From NCBI GenBank assembly GCA_016192705.1, contig JACPTQ010000062.1, positions 1 to 32,036 on the forward strand: DNA of 32,036 nucleotides. Direction: 5' to 3'. The notes beneath the pieces are model-generated. The model did no database searches. It was not told where the DNA came from and saw nothing but the letters and a program-made list of their open reading frames with translations. This stretch comes from Deltaproteobacteria bacterium (GTDB lineage: Bacteria; Myxococcota; JACPTQ01). Both the position numbers and the translations under genes were made by a program. This document shows, piece by piece, positions 7,113-15,311 of the stretch (position 1 is its first letter; each line of letters opens with the position of its first letter).

Positions 7113-9632
7113 ATGAAGCGGGCCCTTCTTCCGATCGCTGTGTTCGTTGCGCTGTCGGGCGTTTCATTCTTTTTTTGGCGGTCGCTTGAGCGAAACAACG
7201 ACGAGGAGATTCGCCGTGTGGTCGATGCGCGGGTCGATCATTTCGTCGATCGGATGAAGGGCGCGGTTAAGACTCGCTTCGACGCGCTTGCGAGGCTGGC
7301 CAAGCGATTCGAGGAGTGGGCGCCGCCCAAGCATTTATGGGAAGCCGATGTTGGTCGTTACATCGTCGACTACCCGGAACTGCAGGCGATTTCGTGGAAC
7401 GACGCGAGCAACGTTGTGCGGTGGTTTCTCCCGAAGCGCGGAAACGAAAAGGTCGACGGCCTTCAGATCGATAAGGAGCCGGTCCGTCGCGAGGCGCTTC
7501 GCGTCGCCCGCGAGACGCGAGCGCTTGTGGCGACAAAGACGCTTGACCTTGTTCAGGGGCGTCGCGGCTTCGTTGTTTTTATTCCTGTTTCTCGCTTCGG
7601 AGAATCGGTCGGTTCGATTGCGAGCGCCCTTGTGACCGCGGACTTTATTCGCGCCGTGGTTGAAAAATCGGTCGTCGATCAGCTGGAATTAACCGTGACG
7701 GAAGGTGACGAGATTCTTTTTGAGACGCGGTTGCCTCCAAACTCCTCGCTCGTCGCTGTGAACCGGCCGCTCGAGGCGAGTGGATTGTCTTGGCAAGTCC
7801 AGGCGGCGCCAACCACGACGCTTATTGCGAGCGTCCGCTCCGCTGTTCCCGAGGTCGTATTCGGGGGTGGAATCATCTCCTCGGCGTTTCTCGCACTCAT
7901 GCTGTTGGGCTTCCTTGGCGCTCGGCAGCGCGAAAAAAAGGCCGATGATGCGCGTCAGGAAATATCGCAGCTCAATGCGCGAATGGTTGAACGGTCGGCG
8001 GAGCTTGAGGGGGCGAGCGCCCAGATCGAAGCGTTGGCGAAAAAACTCAGCTCTGATCTCGCGACGAGCCAGACCGAGTTTCGGGCGATCATCGAAACCG
8101 CGCCCATTGGCATCGGCATCGTGCGCGGGCCGAAGGTGGTTTTTGCTAACGAAACTTTGGCTCGCTCGGTCGGGTACGAACGCCCCGCGGATGTCATCGG
8201 GCTTACAATGATGAATCTCGTTCACCCGGACGACGTCCCGAACGTCGTGGAAAAAATGCGGCTCTCGGCGACGGTCGGCGTATCGCCACCCCTCGTCATA
8301 CGGGGGCTTCGCAAGGACGGCGGCATTACCGTTCTCTCCATGTCGCAGGGGCGTCGAATCAACTTTGAGGGCGCGCCCGCGCAGTTCGCGATCTTGCGCG
8401 ACATCACCGACGAGCGGCGCCTCCAAGAGCAGGTTGCGACGGCCGACCGGCTCGCGACGATCGGCCTCATGGCCGCGGGCGTCGCGCACGAAATCAATAA
8501 TCCACTTGCCGCGGCCGTTGGTAACCTGTCGTTTCTCGCGTCGCAAGTCGAGACGCTTCAGCGGGGCGGGAAGGGGAGTGACGCGGAAAGTGACGACGAC
8601 GGTGAGGGTGATTTACCGGCGGCGTCGCAAATCGCCGCACTTGTGGAGCCCATTTCCGACGCGCGCGAGGCGCTTGAGCGGGTGCGCGTGATCACGCGTG
8701 ACCTGAAGACGTTTGCGCGATCCGAAGAGGAGCGCAAGGAACGGGTGGATGTTGAACGCGTGATTGAGGCTTCGCTTCGAATCGCGTGGCCGGAGATTAA
8801 GAATCGCGCGCGGCTCGTCAAGGAGTATGGCGCCGTGCAGCAAATCGTGGCGAACGAAGCGCGGCTCGGGCAGGTCATCCTGAACCTTGTCGTCAATGCG
8901 GCGCAAGCGATTCCACCCGGGGATCGGAATCGACAGCAGATTCGGGTTCGAACGAAGAGCGACGCAAAGGGAAACGTCGTGATTCGCGTGAGTGACACGG
9001 GATGCGGCATCACACCGGAAAACTTGGGCCGCATTTGGGAACCGTTTTTTACGACGAAGCACCGCGGTGAAGGGACGGGGCTTGGGCTATCGATTTGCAA
9101 GCGGCTCGTTGATGAGATGGGTGGGACGATTAGCGTCGAGAGCGCGGTTGGCGAGGGAACGACCTTCACGGTTCATCTGCCGCGGGCGGAAGAGATGCGC
9201 GATGCTGAAAGCGAGCGCCCCGCAAAGATCGAAAACGCTGGCGATTTGGCTCGGGCGCGGGTGTTGGTCGTGGACGACGAAACGGGGATGGGAAACGCGG
9301 TGCGCCGGTTGCTCGAACCGCGGCACAGCGTTGTCGTTGTCGAGCGCGGTGCCGAGGCGCTTGACCGGCTGCGGCGGGGCGAGAAATTTGATGTTGTTCT
9401 CATGGACATTTTGATGCCGGAAATGAATGGGATTCAGCTTTTCGCGCGACTGCGTGAGGTTTCACCGACGCTTGCGGAGCACACGATTTTTATGACGGGC
9501 GGGATGGCCAATGCGCAGGTGCGCGAGTTTTTAGAGTCGGTTGCGAATCCGCGGCTCGAGAAGCCGTTTGACCCGAAGAGCTTGGCGGTGCTTGTGAATG
9601 AGCGCGTTTCCACACCCAAGGCGCGGGCGTGA
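7113..9632 (+). CDS. Membrane hybrid histidine kinase, CHASE-like/PAS/HisKA/HATPase/receiver
   Basis: The 839-residue sensor kinase has a membrane segment at about 4-21. A periplasmic region at about 22-247 resembles CHASE sensors (for example YPELQAISWNDASNVVRWF and RRGFVVFIPVSRFGE). A second membrane segment lies at about 248-271, then a coiled coil. A PAS domain (about 321-430) is followed by HisKA with His459 in the H-box AHEINNPL. The HATPase has the N-box residue Asn595, DTGCGI and the G-box GEGTGLGLSICKRL. A C-terminal receiver has the phospho-acceptor Asp765 (LMDILMPEMNG) and a conserved Lys in EKPF. A large acidic insert follows the H-box. ATG 7113 is chosen over an upstream TTG because GGAGCGGGG sits just before it and the membrane segment follows. 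No partner regulator is adjacent, so output is probably by phosphorelay. Confidence 0.93.
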   Translation: MKRALLPIAVFVALSGVSFFFWRSLERNNDEEIRRVVDARVDHFVDRMKGAVKTRFDALARLAKRFEEWAPPKHLWEADVGRYIVDYPELQAISWNDASNVVRWFLPKRGNEKVDGLQIDKEPVRREALRVARETRALVATKTLDLVQGRRGFVVFIPVSRFGESVGSIASALVTADFIRAVVEKSVVDQLELTVTEGDEILFETRLPPNSSLVAVNRPLEASGLSWQVQAAPTTTLIASVRSAVPEVVFGGGIISSAFLALMLLGFLGARQREKKADDARQEISQLNARMVERSAELEGASAQIEALAKKLSSDLATSQTEFRAIIETAPIGIGIVRGPKVVFANETLARSVGYERPADVIGLTMMNLVHPDDVPNVVEKMRLSATVGVSPPLVIRGLRKDGGITVLSMSQGRRINFEGAPAQFAILRDITDERRLQEQVATADRLATIGLMAAGVAHEINNPLAAAVGNLSFLASQVETLQRGGKGSDAESDDDGEGDLPAASQIAALVEPISDAREALERVRVITRDLKTFARSEEERKERVDVERVIEASLRIAWPEIKNRARLVKEYGAVQQIVANEARLGQVILNLVVNAAQAIPPGDRNRQQIRVRTKSDAKGNVVIRVSDTGCGITPENLGRIWEPFFTTKHRGEGTGLGLSICKRLVDEMGGTISVESAVGEGTTFTVHLPRAEEMRDAESERPAKIENAGDLARARVLVVDDETGMGNAVRRLLEPRHSVVVVERGAEALDRLRRGEKFDVVLMDILMPEMNGIQLFARLREVSPTLAEHTIFMTGGMANAQVREFLESVANPRLEKPFDPKSLAVLVNERVSTPKARA

Positions 9633-9655
9633 GTGCACGAAAAAGCGAACGCCGG

Positions 9656-9684
9656 TTGACACGCGTCGGTCGAGCCCGTACCAA
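9656..9684 (+). promoter_or_regulatory. Putative promoter of the zinc-ribbon protein gene
   Basis: A consensus TTGACA (9656-9661) and TACCAA (9679-9684) are separated by 17 nt. The predicted start is within one nt of the ATG at 9692. No Shine-Dalgarno is present. Confidence 0.55.
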
Positions 9685-9691
9685 ATGATCG

Positions 9692-10972
9692 ATGGCGATT
9701 TGTGTCGGGTGTGGCTCAAACGTCGCGGAGCGCGCGACGTTTTGCTTGAACTGCGGGCGCGCGCAGGCTGACGGAACCGTCACGCCGACGCCGACCGAGA
9801 AGACGCTGATGTGGGGCGGAGTTGACGTCGCGGCGATGAGCCCGGCCGAAGCGGTGCCTGCGGCCGATTCAAACCCTGCCAAACCGCACGCGCCCGATGC
9901 CGTCGCTGGACAGCCGTTCGCGCCACCGCAACAAACCGCTCCATCGACGCCCTACGTTGCACCGCTCGCACCCGCCGAGCAACTCTCAGAGCGAACGGGG
10001 CGGCTTCCGAAGATTGAACCGATCGTCGTGCCGCGGCCAGACCGAGCGCCGTCCCGCGTGATGCGCCCCGTCGAACCCGCGTCGATTCCGTCGCTCGTCG
10101 TTGACTTAAAGACGATGGTCGAGCGCCCGGAGCCGCGCTGGGAGTCGCCAACTTTTTTTCAACTGGTCGTCGGCCGTCGACGCCGGGCGGCACCGATTGC
10201 GCGCATCGCGTGGATCGGCTTTTTGCTTGGACTTGTTATTCTGGGGGCTGCGATATTGCCGGTCGACGGCCGCTTCCTGTGGGAGCGCTTATCGCCACTC
10301 ACGGAGGGCGTTTTCTTCGTCGACGTCCTTCCGGGCATCGCGGCGCTTTTCCACGTCGCGACGCCGGCGCTCTCGCTATCCATTCGGGCGCGAGCCTTTG
10401 CGCAGCTTTTGACCGCCGCGCTCATCTTGGTTCCACGGGCATTTGTCGCGCCGCCGCTCTTCGCGCCCGACCTGACGGGGCTTCAAGTTCTCGTATCGCT
10501 GTACGTTCCCCCGCTCTTGGCGGCCTGCCTTTGGTGGCGATCGCGCGCATACCACGACATTTTGCCGCGCGTTGTTTGCTCCGCTGCGTGCGTCGTGGTG
10601 CTTGCGCTCATCGTTCTTCCATTCGGTAACGGGCACCCGTCGCTTGTGAGCGCTGCCGTTGAAACTTTGCGACGCGCGCAGCTCCCCGACCTTCGTGCCT
10701 TCGCGCTTCCCACGCTGGTTTACGGTTTATCGGCCGCACTCGGAGTCACCGCGACGCTCATGCGGGGCAAAGGAATCGCGGGGATCTGGGCGCTTGTTGT
10801 GATGGCCTCGTTCACAGTGTGGCTTGTCCTTGTTGCCCACGCGGTCGCAATTGATAGTCCAAGCGGCGCGCATTTCGGCGTCGTTACTGCGTTCGCGCTT
10901 CACGGCGCGGCGAGTTGGTTGGGGCTCATTGGAATCGTCTTCGTGTTAGCGCCGACCGCCGACGACGCTTAG
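9692..10972 (+). CDS. Zinc-ribbon multipass membrane protein
   Basis: The 426-residue protein opens with a four-Cys zinc ribbon (Cys4, Cys7, Cys18, Cys21; CVGCG and CLNCG). A Pro/Ala-rich, probably disordered linker extends to about residue 165. The C-terminal half is an integral membrane domain with about seven hydrophobic segments. This architecture is common among uncharacterised bacterial membrane proteins, and no catalytic residues are evident. The function is unknown; the zinc ribbon may mediate protein or nucleic-acid contacts on the cytoplasmic side. The gene is convergent with the DUF971 gene, with nine nt between their stops. Confidence 0.8.
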   Translation: MAICVGCGSNVAERATFCLNCGRAQADGTVTPTPTEKTLMWGGVDVAAMSPAEAVPAADSNPAKPHAPDAVAGQPFAPPQQTAPSTPYVAPLAPAEQLSERTGRLPKIEPIVVPRPDRAPSRVMRPVEPASIPSLVVDLKTMVERPEPRWESPTFFQLVVGRRRRAAPIARIAWIGFLLGLVILGAAILPVDGRFLWERLSPLTEGVFFVDVLPGIAALFHVATPALSLSIRARAFAQLLTAALILVPRAFVAPPLFAPDLTGLQVLVSLYVPPLLAACLWWRSRAYHDILPRVVCSAACVVVLALIVLPFGNGHPSLVSAAVETLRRAQLPDLRAFALPTLVYGLSAALGVTATLMRGKGIAGIWALVVMASFTVWLVLVAHAVAIDSPSGAHFGVVTAFALHGAASWLGLIGIVFVLAPTADDA

Positions 10973-10980
10973 CGTTTTTT
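10965..10980 (+). terminator. Weak intrinsic terminator candidate
   Basis: ACGC (10965-10968), loop TTA and GCGT (10972-10975) are followed by a run of T to 10980. The stem overlaps the stop codon of the zinc-ribbon gene. Four base pairs is very short, so confidence is low. Confidence 0.25.
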
Positions 10981-10981
10981 C

Positions 10982-11347
10982 TCAGTTGGCGCCGTGGCGA
11001 ATGATCGAACGGCAATCGGCGCACGGGCAGACGTCGCGCATGAATTCGTAGCTGTAAATCCCCGTTGCGTGTCCGTCGCTAAAAGCGAGTGAGAACGCGT
11101 AATTTCCAACAGCGCTTGCTCCCGTGCATCGCGCGGCCTCTTTGTAGAGAGCGAGTTTGGGCGCGGGCGGGCGCGGGCCGTCGAGACCGCCGTGTCCGCG
11201 GCAAAGTGCGCAGGGGCACTCGTCGCGCAGATATTGAAACGTGTAGCGGCTCTTGTGACCGTCGGCCCAGTCGATTTCGACGCCGGTGCCGCCCTCGACG
11301 TCGATACGGATTCGCGTCGGAGTCGGGTCTCCTTTACGGCTTGACAT
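10982..11347 (-). CDS. DUF971 (GBBH-like N-terminal domain) protein
   Basis: The 121-residue protein has the DUF971 pattern: VEIDWADGHKSRYTFQYLRDECPCALC, a central GNYAFSLAFSDGHATGIYSYEFMRD block and a Cys-rich end (CPCADC). It is written here in parts only to show the two CPCxxC motifs, which may bind metal. The domain resembles the N-terminal region of gamma-butyrobetaine hydroxylase and often stands alone in bacteria. Its role is unknown; in some genomes it neighbours iron-sulfur cluster assembly genes, but not here. The start is well supported by GGAGGTGATG eight nt or fewer before the ATG at 11347. It is divergent from the dehydrogenase pair. Confidence 0.85.
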   Translation of the reverse strand: MSSRKGDPTPTRIRIDVEGGTGVEIDWADGHKSRYTFQYLRDECPCALCRGHGGLDGPRPPAPKLALYKEAARCTGASAVGNYAFSLAFSDGHATGIYSYEFMRDVCPCADCRSIIRHGAN

Positions 11348-11387
11348 GGCGCATCACCTCCAATGGCCGAATTTACGCGCGCGGGGC

Positions 11388-11416
11388 TTGAGGCGCAAGG
11401 AGGCATGGGTCATAGT
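11388..11416 (+). promoter_or_regulatory. Putative promoter of the subunit-3/GMC operon
   Basis: TTGAGG (11388-11393) and CATAGT (11411-11416) are separated by 17 nt. The predicted start falls exactly on the GTG at 11423, which gives an ideal short Tat signal. This supports the GTG over the ATG at 11405, whose AAGGAGG is only one nt away. Confidence 0.5.
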
Positions 11417-11422
11417 CGCGCC

Positions 11423-11944
11423 GTGACGTTTTCGCGGCGATCGTTTTTGGGCTGGCTCGCGAGTCTTCTCGGCGTAGGCGGCGTAACGTTTCTCGGGTAT
11501 CGCGAGTCGAAGCATTGGCGTGAGCGGACACGTTCACGAGCTGGGGATGCGGGTTCACCGGCGGTTGCGCGCGGATTGTCGGCCGACGCGGTCGCTTTAG
11601 TCGCCGCCGTGAGTACGCGGCTCGTTCCCACGACCGACCTCCCGGGCGCGCGCGAGGCGAATGTGGCCGAGTTCATTGATCGGCAGATGGCGGATAAACA
11701 GTTTCGCGTTTTTCGAGACGAGATCGAGGCGGGGGCCAAGCGGTATGCGGATTTCGCGGCTTTGTCGCCTGAAAAACAAGTCGAGCGCCTCACGGGAATC
11801 CAATCGGATGAAACGCATCTCTTCCAAGTTCTCTTGACGCTCACGCTTGAGGGCGCCTTCGCCGATCCGCGTCACGGCGGCAATCGCGACTGTGCGGGTT
11901 GGAAGCTTCTCGGCATCGATCGCCACGAGTGCAAACACACATGA
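11423..11944 (+). CDS. Tat-exported gluconate 2-dehydrogenase subunit 3-like protein
   Basis: From the GTG at 11423 the protein is 173 residues and begins MTFSRRSFLGWLASLLG, a clear twin-arginine signal followed by a hydrophobic core. The mature part has the subunit-3 pattern: ALVAAVSTRLVPTTDLPGA, then NVAEFIDRQM, and near the end GAFADPRHGGNRDCAGWKLLG. In membrane-bound gluconate-type dehydrogenases this small subunit accompanies the GMC flavoprotein and carries it through the Tat pathway. The stop codon overlaps the next start (ATGA at 11941-11944), a hallmark of translational coupling. No cytochrome c subunit gene is nearby, so the electron acceptor is unknown. The start could instead be ATG 11405 or 11363. 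Confidence 0.82.
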   Translation: MTFSRRSFLGWLASLLGVGGVTFLGYRESKHWRERTRSRAGDAGSPAVARGLSADAVALVAAVSTRLVPTTDLPGAREANVAEFIDRQMADKQFRVFRDEIEAGAKRYADFAALSPEKQVERLTGIQSDETHLFQVLLTLTLEGAFADPRHGGNRDCAGWKLLGIDRHECKHT

Positions 11945-13431
11945 CGGTCGCCCCCGCATCAGCCGATGTCGTTGTGGTCGGGAGTGGTGCCGCGGGTGGG
12001 GCGATTGCTTTCGCGTGCGCCGAGCGCGGACTTCGCGTTGTTGTTATTGAAAAGGGCTCGGAATACCAGCGCGCGGACTATACGCACGATGAGCTTTCGA
12101 TCTGTCGTCGAAACTTTTTTCTGCCGTACATGGCCGACGAGCCGCGCACATTTCGCGAGCACGCCGATCATCCGGCCGGAAAATCAAACTTCGCGTGGAT
12201 CTCATGCTGCGTGGGCGGCGGTACGGTTCATTGGAGCGGTTTTTCGTATCGGTTTGCGGCGAGCGATTTTGTAGGCTGGCCGATCGACCTTGCGACCTTG
12301 GAGCCGTACTACGCGCGTGCCGAGGCGCTCCTTGGTGTGACGCGTGCGCTCAATGTGCACCCGCTCGCGAAGCGGTTCGCCGAACGGGTGCGCGCGATGG
12401 GGCACGCGACCGAGCAATCGCCGCGCGCGATTTTGCGCGAGGCAACGGCGACGCGGGGCGCGTGCAACTATTGCGATTTTTGCGGGTCGTACGGCTGCGA
12501 GACCGGCGCAAAGGGCTCGAGCCAGGAAGCGCTCCTCGCGCCAGCCCGTGCGACGGGGCGCTGCAACGTTATTTCGCGCACGGTCGTCACCGAAATCACG
12601 AAGGGCGCGGATGGGCGGGCGACGGGCGTTCAAGTGTTGCGGGACAACGGCGAGCGCCACGAGATGCGCGCAGCCGTCGTTGTTGTCGCGGCGTCGGCGA
12701 TCGAATCGGCACGCCTCTTATTGCTGTCGAAACTTGGGAATTCGAGCGGGCTTCTCGGCAACGGGCTCATGTTTTTGACGGTCGCGAACGGCGAAGCGAC
12801 GTTTTTGCGACGCGCGGGCGATCCCGTCTTTGCGAACGGGTCGCCGTTTTTCGATGTCACGGCGCGGCTTCGCGCAGGCGTCGTCAATTTTGGATTCGCA
12901 CACCCCAATCCTATCTTCAACGCGGAGAAATTGGCTGGATCCGGTGCGAGCGCGGTCTGGGGGAAACCGCTTGTCGAGCGGCTGCGGCGGCATTTTCGCG
13001 AGGGGCTTCATGTCGACTTCGAAGGCTATTCGCCGTGCACGCGCGTTGACACCAACGCCGTCGACCTCGACCCCGACGTGCGCGACAAGTGGGGGTTGCC
13101 GGTTGCGCGCATTACGTTCAAGCGCCCCGAGCGTGATTTTGCGGCGAGCCTTGCCCTTGCGACTCACGGGACAGCGCTCCTCCAGAAGGCGGGCGCCGAT
13201 CGCGTCGCCGAGCCGAGCCACGGTGAATCGCTCGTCGTCGTGCAGTCGGGAACGTGCCGCATGGGGCGCGATGCGCGGACATCGGTCGTCGACGCTGCGG
13301 GCAAACTCCACGATGCGGCCAACGTCTACGTCGCGGACAGCGCGGTTTTTCCGACGTCCGGGAGCGTCCCGCACACACTCACCATTGTCGCGAACGCGCT
13401 TCGTATGGGCGATGAAATCGCCCGAAGATGA
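11941..13431 (+). CDS. GMC-family flavin oxidoreductase (gluconate-dehydrogenase-like large subunit)
   Basis: The 496-residue protein binds FAD through VVVGSGAAGGAIAFACAERG near the N terminus (residues 11-30). It has the family's GGGTVHWSG and WPIDLATLEPYYARAE elements and a C-terminal GTCRMG...DSAVFPTSG block. It lacks its own signal and is probably exported by the Tat peptide of the coupled subunit-3-like protein. Four Cys at 175, 178, 181 and 186 (CxxCxxCxxxxC) lie where related FAD dehydrogenases carry an iron-sulfur cluster, so a cluster is likely. The usual catalytic His of HxxGTxRMG is Val434, and the usual Asn of the NPxLTI motif is Pro (VPHTLTI), so the active site is unusual. The substrate cannot be assigned. 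The start is the coupled ATG at 11941. Confidence 0.85.
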   Translation: MTVAPASADVVVVGSGAAGGAIAFACAERGLRVVVIEKGSEYQRADYTHDELSICRRNFFLPYMADEPRTFREHADHPAGKSNFAWISCCVGGGTVHWSGFSYRFAASDFVGWPIDLATLEPYYARAEALLGVTRALNVHPLAKRFAERVRAMGHATEQSPRAILREATATRGACNYCDFCGSYGCETGAKGSSQEALLAPARATGRCNVISRTVVTEITKGADGRATGVQVLRDNGERHEMRAAVVVVAASAIESARLLLLSKLGNSSGLLGNGLMFLTVANGEATFLRRAGDPVFANGSPFFDVTARLRAGVVNFGFAHPNPIFNAEKLAGSGASAVWGKPLVERLRRHFREGLHVDFEGYSPCTRVDTNAVDLDPDVRDKWGLPVARITFKRPERDFAASLALATHGTALLQKAGADRVAEPSHGESLVVVQSGTCRMGRDARTSVVDAAGKLHDAANVYVADSAVFPTSGSVPHTLTIVANALRMGDEIARR

Positions 13432-13480
13432 CCAGACATTCGGGTTGCAGATCGGTTCGTTCGCGTGGTCGTCTAAGGAA

Positions 13481-15310
13481 ATGATGCGGTCGTTTCTTGT
13501 TGGTGCGCTTTTTTTGGGGTCGTGCGCCGCGCGTGGTGACGCGGGCGTTAGCGTTCGGTCGAGCGACGGGGCGGCGAACGACGCGTTCGATGCGGCGCGC
13601 GCAGCGTTCGAAAAGGGCGACGCGAGCGCGTTTTTGCGGCTTAAGGCGTTTGTAAAACAGTTTCCGGTCGACGCGCAGCGGGGCGAAGCGGAGTATCTCG
13701 TTGGACTCATCGGAGCCGCGCGCGAGGATTTTGCAGCGGCCGCACGCCATTTCTCCGCTGCAGCGAAGTCGCCAGCGTTCGCAGAGCGGGCGCGGTGTTT
13801 TGAAGGCGTGACGCGATTCCGCGCGGGCGATCTCCCGGCCGCCGAAATGGCTTTTGTTGAAATCCGCGCCAAACCGAGCGGCGGTTTGCAACCGGGCGAT
13901 GGGCGACGCGGTCTTCTTGAGCGCGCAATTTTGGACGCGGCGAAATCGCTTTCGACCGAGAAGGAACGAGCGCATTGGCGTGCGACGCTGCCCACAGGAT
14001 GCGTGATGGTCGACGGCGGCTCACCACTCGCCCGCGCGACCGATGCGGGCGCGAATCCAGATGCGGGCGCGGTGGCCGCAGCGTCCATGGAAAAACCGGT
14101 GCCCAAACCCAAACAGCTCATCGGTGTTCTGCTTCCGCTTTCGGGGCGTGCCAAGGATCTCGGCGAGCGCGCGCAGATGGGAATCACGCAGGCCGGCGAA
14201 GAGCTTTCGAAGGAGCCGCTTTACGACAAAGCGTTTTTTGAGAAGTGGGCACCCCAAGCGGTCGCTGAGCAGGAAAAATACAAGGCCGCCGTCAGTGAGA
14301 AAGTTGCATCGGAGCCGCCGCCTGGAATCGTTTTTCGCGATTCGGGTGGGAAGCCCGAGAAGGCACGCGCGGCGGTGCGCGAGCTCGTGGAGAAAGAAGG
14401 CGTTGTCGCGATCATCGGGCCGATGCTGGCCGCGGAGTCCAAGGCCGCCGCAGAAGAGGCGGATAAACTGGGCGTTCCACTCGTCACGCTGACGCCGCGC
14501 CACGACATCACGACCATCGGCAAGATGTCGTATCGCCACTTCAAGACCGCGCGTCATGAAGCGTGGGCGGTTGCGCGATATGCGGTGCACGTCGACCGGC
14601 GCGAGCGCATCGCCGTCGTTCACAGCGACACCAACTACGGGCGTTCGGTTGCGCGCCTCTTCCCTGACTTTGTTCGCGACTTCCAGTCGTTGGGTGGAAA
14701 CGAAGCCCTCCGCGGGAAACCGGTTGTCGCCTTTTCTTTTGCGTCGAACGCGACCGACCATCGCGCCCTTGCGCGCGCACTCAAGGCCGCGCGGGTTGAC
14801 GCGATCTACTTTCCAGACGCCCCAAAAGCCGCTGCGCCCATTCTGCCGTTTCTCGCGAAGGAGCGATTGCCGTTTGCGGCGACGCTGAAAGCGAAGAGTC
14901 GAGTCCGCCCGTTGCTGTTGCTCGGTGGCGATTCGTGGAACTCAATGGACGTCGTCGCCCTCGGTGGAAATCTCGTTGAGGGCGCGGTGGTTGCGACACC
15001 GTTTTCCCCCGATGGCCCAGACACTTTTTCGACGCGCTTCAAATCGCGTTGGGGTGTGGTGTCGACGCACATCGAGCGGTTCGCGTACGGCGCGTACCGG
15101 CTTCTCCATTGGGCCGCAAATCGAGCCAACGCGCGCGATGCCGCTGGATTCGTCGCGGCGCTCAACTCCGACCCAACGAGTTTCCCCGACGATCTCGTTG
15201 CGCGCACCAACTGCCAACACATGCATGAACCGCGCGGACTCGATTGCCCGTCGAGCCTCGTCAAGGTTACGAACGGTCAATTGATTTCGATGGGCGACAA
15301 CTCGCCGTGA
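13481..15310 (+). CDS. LpoA-like lipoprotein: helical-repeat domain plus periplasmic-binding fold
   Basis: The 609-residue protein starts MMRSFLVGALFLGSC, with the lipobox LGSC giving lipidation near residue 15. Residues about 30-150 are Ala-rich helical repeats of TPR type (YLVGLIGAAREDFAAAARHF). A Asp-Ala-Gly-rich linker follows. The C-terminal part from about 210 has a periplasmic-binding type I fold: IGVLLPLSGRAKDLGERAQMG, then GPMLAAESKAAAEEADKLGVP, RIAVVHSDTNYGRSVARLFP and a final GAYRLLHWAA. This order matches penicillin-binding-protein activators (LpoA) and Leu/Ile/Val-type binding proteins. It is therefore probably an outer-membrane lipoprotein influencing peptidoglycan synthesis, or a ligand receptor; the sequence alone does not decide. 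The start may be 13481 or 13484. It follows the GMC gene by 49 nt. Confidence 0.82.
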   Translation: MMRSFLVGALFLGSCAARGDAGVSVRSSDGAANDAFDAARAAFEKGDASAFLRLKAFVKQFPVDAQRGEAEYLVGLIGAAREDFAAAARHFSAAAKSPAFAERARCFEGVTRFRAGDLPAAEMAFVEIRAKPSGGLQPGDGRRGLLERAILDAAKSLSTEKERAHWRATLPTGCVMVDGGSPLARATDAGANPDAGAVAAASMEKPVPKPKQLIGVLLPLSGRAKDLGERAQMGITQAGEELSKEPLYDKAFFEKWAPQAVAEQEKYKAAVSEKVASEPPPGIVFRDSGGKPEKARAAVRELVEKEGVVAIIGPMLAAESKAAAEEADKLGVPLVTLTPRHDITTIGKMSYRHFKTARHEAWAVARYAVHVDRRERIAVVHSDTNYGRSVARLFPDFVRDFQSLGGNEALRGKPVVAFSFASNATDHRALARALKAARVDAIYFPDAPKAAAPILPFLAKERLPFAATLKAKSRVRPLLLLGGDSWNSMDVVALGGNLVEGAVVATPFSPDGPDTFSTRFKSRWGVVSTHIERFAYGAYRLLHWAANRANARDAAGFVAALNSDPTSFPDDLVARTNCQHMHEPRGLDCPSSLVKVTNGQLISMGDNSP

Positions 15311-15311
15311 G

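Noticed and set aside
8652-8665. ATTTCCGACGCGCG identical to the first 14 nt of hairpin copy B
   Set aside because: It lies in the histidine kinase coding sequence, has no matching right arm 40-50 nt downstream and encodes part of a conserved helix, so it is probably coincidence.
11397-11405. AAGGAGG with ATG 11405 as the start of the subunit-3-like protein
   Set aside because: The spacing is only one nt. GTG 11423 gives a better Tat signal and matches a well-spaced promoter, although 11405 cannot be excluded.
12718-14187. 489-residue minus-strand open frame spanning the GMC/LpoA-like junction
   Set aside because: It is antisense to two well-supported genes and shows only biased composition.
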